The notes under the pieces are model-generated. The model searched no databases, had not been told where the DNA came from, and was given only the letters and a program-made list of their open reading frames with translations. This document shows, piece by piece, positions 5,242 through 6,042 of a DNA stretch of 6,042 bases (positions within the stretch are counted from its first letter, which is position 1; every line of letters begins with the position of its first letter). The stretch covers positions 1-6,042 of the forward strand of contig JACNKY010000322.1 of NCBI GenBank assembly GCA_014381795.1, given 5' to 3'. The translations under genes and the position numbers were made by a program. This DNA is from Pseudomonadota bacterium (GTDB lineage: Bacteria; SAR324; NAC60-12).

Positions 5242-6042
5242 ATGCCTGAAACCTCCAAGAGCAAACACAGACCAGAAAAATACAAATTTGGGCACCGGCT
5301 TGAATTTGCACTTTTCAACAGCTTGAAACGTTGGGGTGAGGGTGCATCTGAAAAAAGACTTCGACAAGGAGCATTCCTGCTGGATCTCCTGCTCTATCAC
5401 GTTTTACGCATTTGCCGGAAAATAGTCTCAATCAATCTGGAACTCGCATTTCCGGAATTATCAACAAAGGAACGTGAAAAAATTGCTCGTGCAAACTACC
5501 GCTGGTTCGCGCGTTTTTGCATGGACGTTTTGCACATGGATGCCTGGCAGGGTTTCACCGCAAAAGTGACGCACTTTAATAATTTGCAAATCCTGGATGA
5601 AGCTTTAACAGAAAATAAGGGTGTGCTTCTTGTCAGTGGACACTTTGGTAATTGGGAGATGATTCCATCTGCTCTCGCAGAACTTGGATATCCTGTAAGC
5701 ATGTACGTTGGCCGGCAAACCAACCCGCTCACAAACGAACTTCAAAATAACGCACGTGCCAATTTTGGTGTTCAGACAATTGATAAAGGTAAAAGAGCGA
5801 CTTTGCAAATGGGTAGAGCACTTGCTGCTAACAAGATCATCGCCATGTTGATTGATCAAAATGATAATAAATCCGATCTTTTTATTAATTTTTTTGCTAA
5901 ACTTGCTTCCTCCAGCAAAGGCACCGCCGCATTTCATTTGCTGCGTAAGAGTCCGGTTATACTCGTAACCTGTCCTTATGTTGGAGACAAATTTGAGATT
6001 ACTTTTCAACGTATCTCTTTTGAACTTAGTGGTGAACAGGAA
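5242..6042 (+). CDS. LpxL/HtrB-like lysophospholipid (lipid A) acyltransferase, 5' part
   Basis: The open frame from ATG 5242 runs 267 codons to the window edge without a stop; the family is usually about 290-310 residues, so only the C-terminal end is missing. Members are inner-membrane enzymes that move an acyl chain from acyl-ACP to a lipid, classically the secondary acylation of Kdo2-lipid A. The catalytic HX4E motif is intact as SGHFGNWE (132-139, H134 and E139). Other family marks are NLELAFPEL (65-73), LIDQND (203-208) and FFAKLASSSKGTAAF (217-231), followed by the strand SPVILVTCPY (237-246). A hydrophobic stretch at about 44-58, ended by basic residues, sits where the family has its N-terminal membrane anchor. 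An in-frame TAA at 5194-5196 bounds the start; no Shine-Dalgarno sequence is visible before the ATG. The exact substrate (lipid A, another lipid, or a specialised membrane lipid) and the choice among LpxL, LpxM and LpxP cannot be told from this fragment, so no symbol is given. Confidence 0.9.
   Translation, partial: MPETSKSKHRPEKYKFGHRLEFALFNSLKRWGEGASEKRLRQGAFLLDLLLYHVLRICRKIVSINLELAFPELSTKEREKIARANYRWFARFCMDVLHMDAWQGFTAKVTHFNNLQILDEALTENKGVLLVSGHFGNWEMIPSALAELGYPVSMYVGRQTNPLTNELQNNARANFGVQTIDKGKRATLQMGRALAANKIIAMLIDQNDNKSDLFINFFAKLASSSKGTAAFHLLRKSPVILVTCPYVGDKFEITFQRISFELSGEQE

Noticed and set aside
5605..6009. Open frame of 134 codons on the minus strand inside the acyltransferase gene
   Set aside because: It lies antisense to a stretch that includes conserved family motifs and shows no protein signature of its own.
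1..6042. Search for tRNA, rRNA, insertion sequence ends, att sites and CRISPR repeats
   Set aside because: No cloverleaf, transposase, long terminal inverted repeat or regularly spaced repeat was seen; gaps between genes are mostly too short to hold them.

Overview
The window reads as a piece of a Gram-negative bacterial chromosome of moderate to low GC. Four genes lie on the minus strand and one diverges on the plus strand. The phylum cannot be fixed from the sequence alone. An LpxL/HtrB-type acyltransferase points to a Gram-negative envelope. A PfaD-type enoyl reductase is typical of bacteria with polyunsaturated fatty acid (PUFA) synthases or trans-AT polyketide systems, such as marine gammaproteobacteria, deltaproteobacteria and SAR324-like lineages. 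A delta/SAR324-like marine bacterium is my tentative guess, not a demonstrated assignment.

Layout from left to right. Positions 1-456 (minus) hold the first 152 codons of an unrecognised gene that runs off the left edge. Positions 507-1277 (minus) encode a complete, compact ParA-type partition ATPase, only 50 bases upstream of that gene, so the two look like a ParA plus partner pair. Positions 1278-1427 are a short spacer with a probable intrinsic terminator that overlaps the stop codon of the preceding gene, and a weak candidate promoter for parA. Positions 1428-3065 (minus) encode a complete PfaD-family FMN-dependent enoyl reductase. Positions 3094-4908 (minus) encode complete LepA (elongation factor 4), 28 bases upstream of pfaD. 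Positions 4909-5241 are a non-coding divergent region rich in inverted repeats, with weak candidate promoters in both directions. Positions 5242-6042 (plus) hold the first 267 codons of an LpxL/HtrB-like lysophospholipid (lipid A) acyltransferase that runs off the right edge.

How the genes may work together. lepA and pfaD are probably co-transcribed, ending at the terminator just after pfaD. parA and the unknown gene form a second unit. The acyltransferase is transcribed divergently. The clear oddity is that pfaD stands without its usual pfaABC partners beside it, between a translation GTPase and a ParA-type pair whose partner I cannot name. The ParA/partner pair is the best candidate here for something poorly described: either a chromosomal remnant of a plasmid-type segregation cassette or a ParA-type cargo-positioning pair. 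The sequence alone does not decide between these. I see no tRNA, rRNA, insertion sequence, CRISPR array or attachment site.
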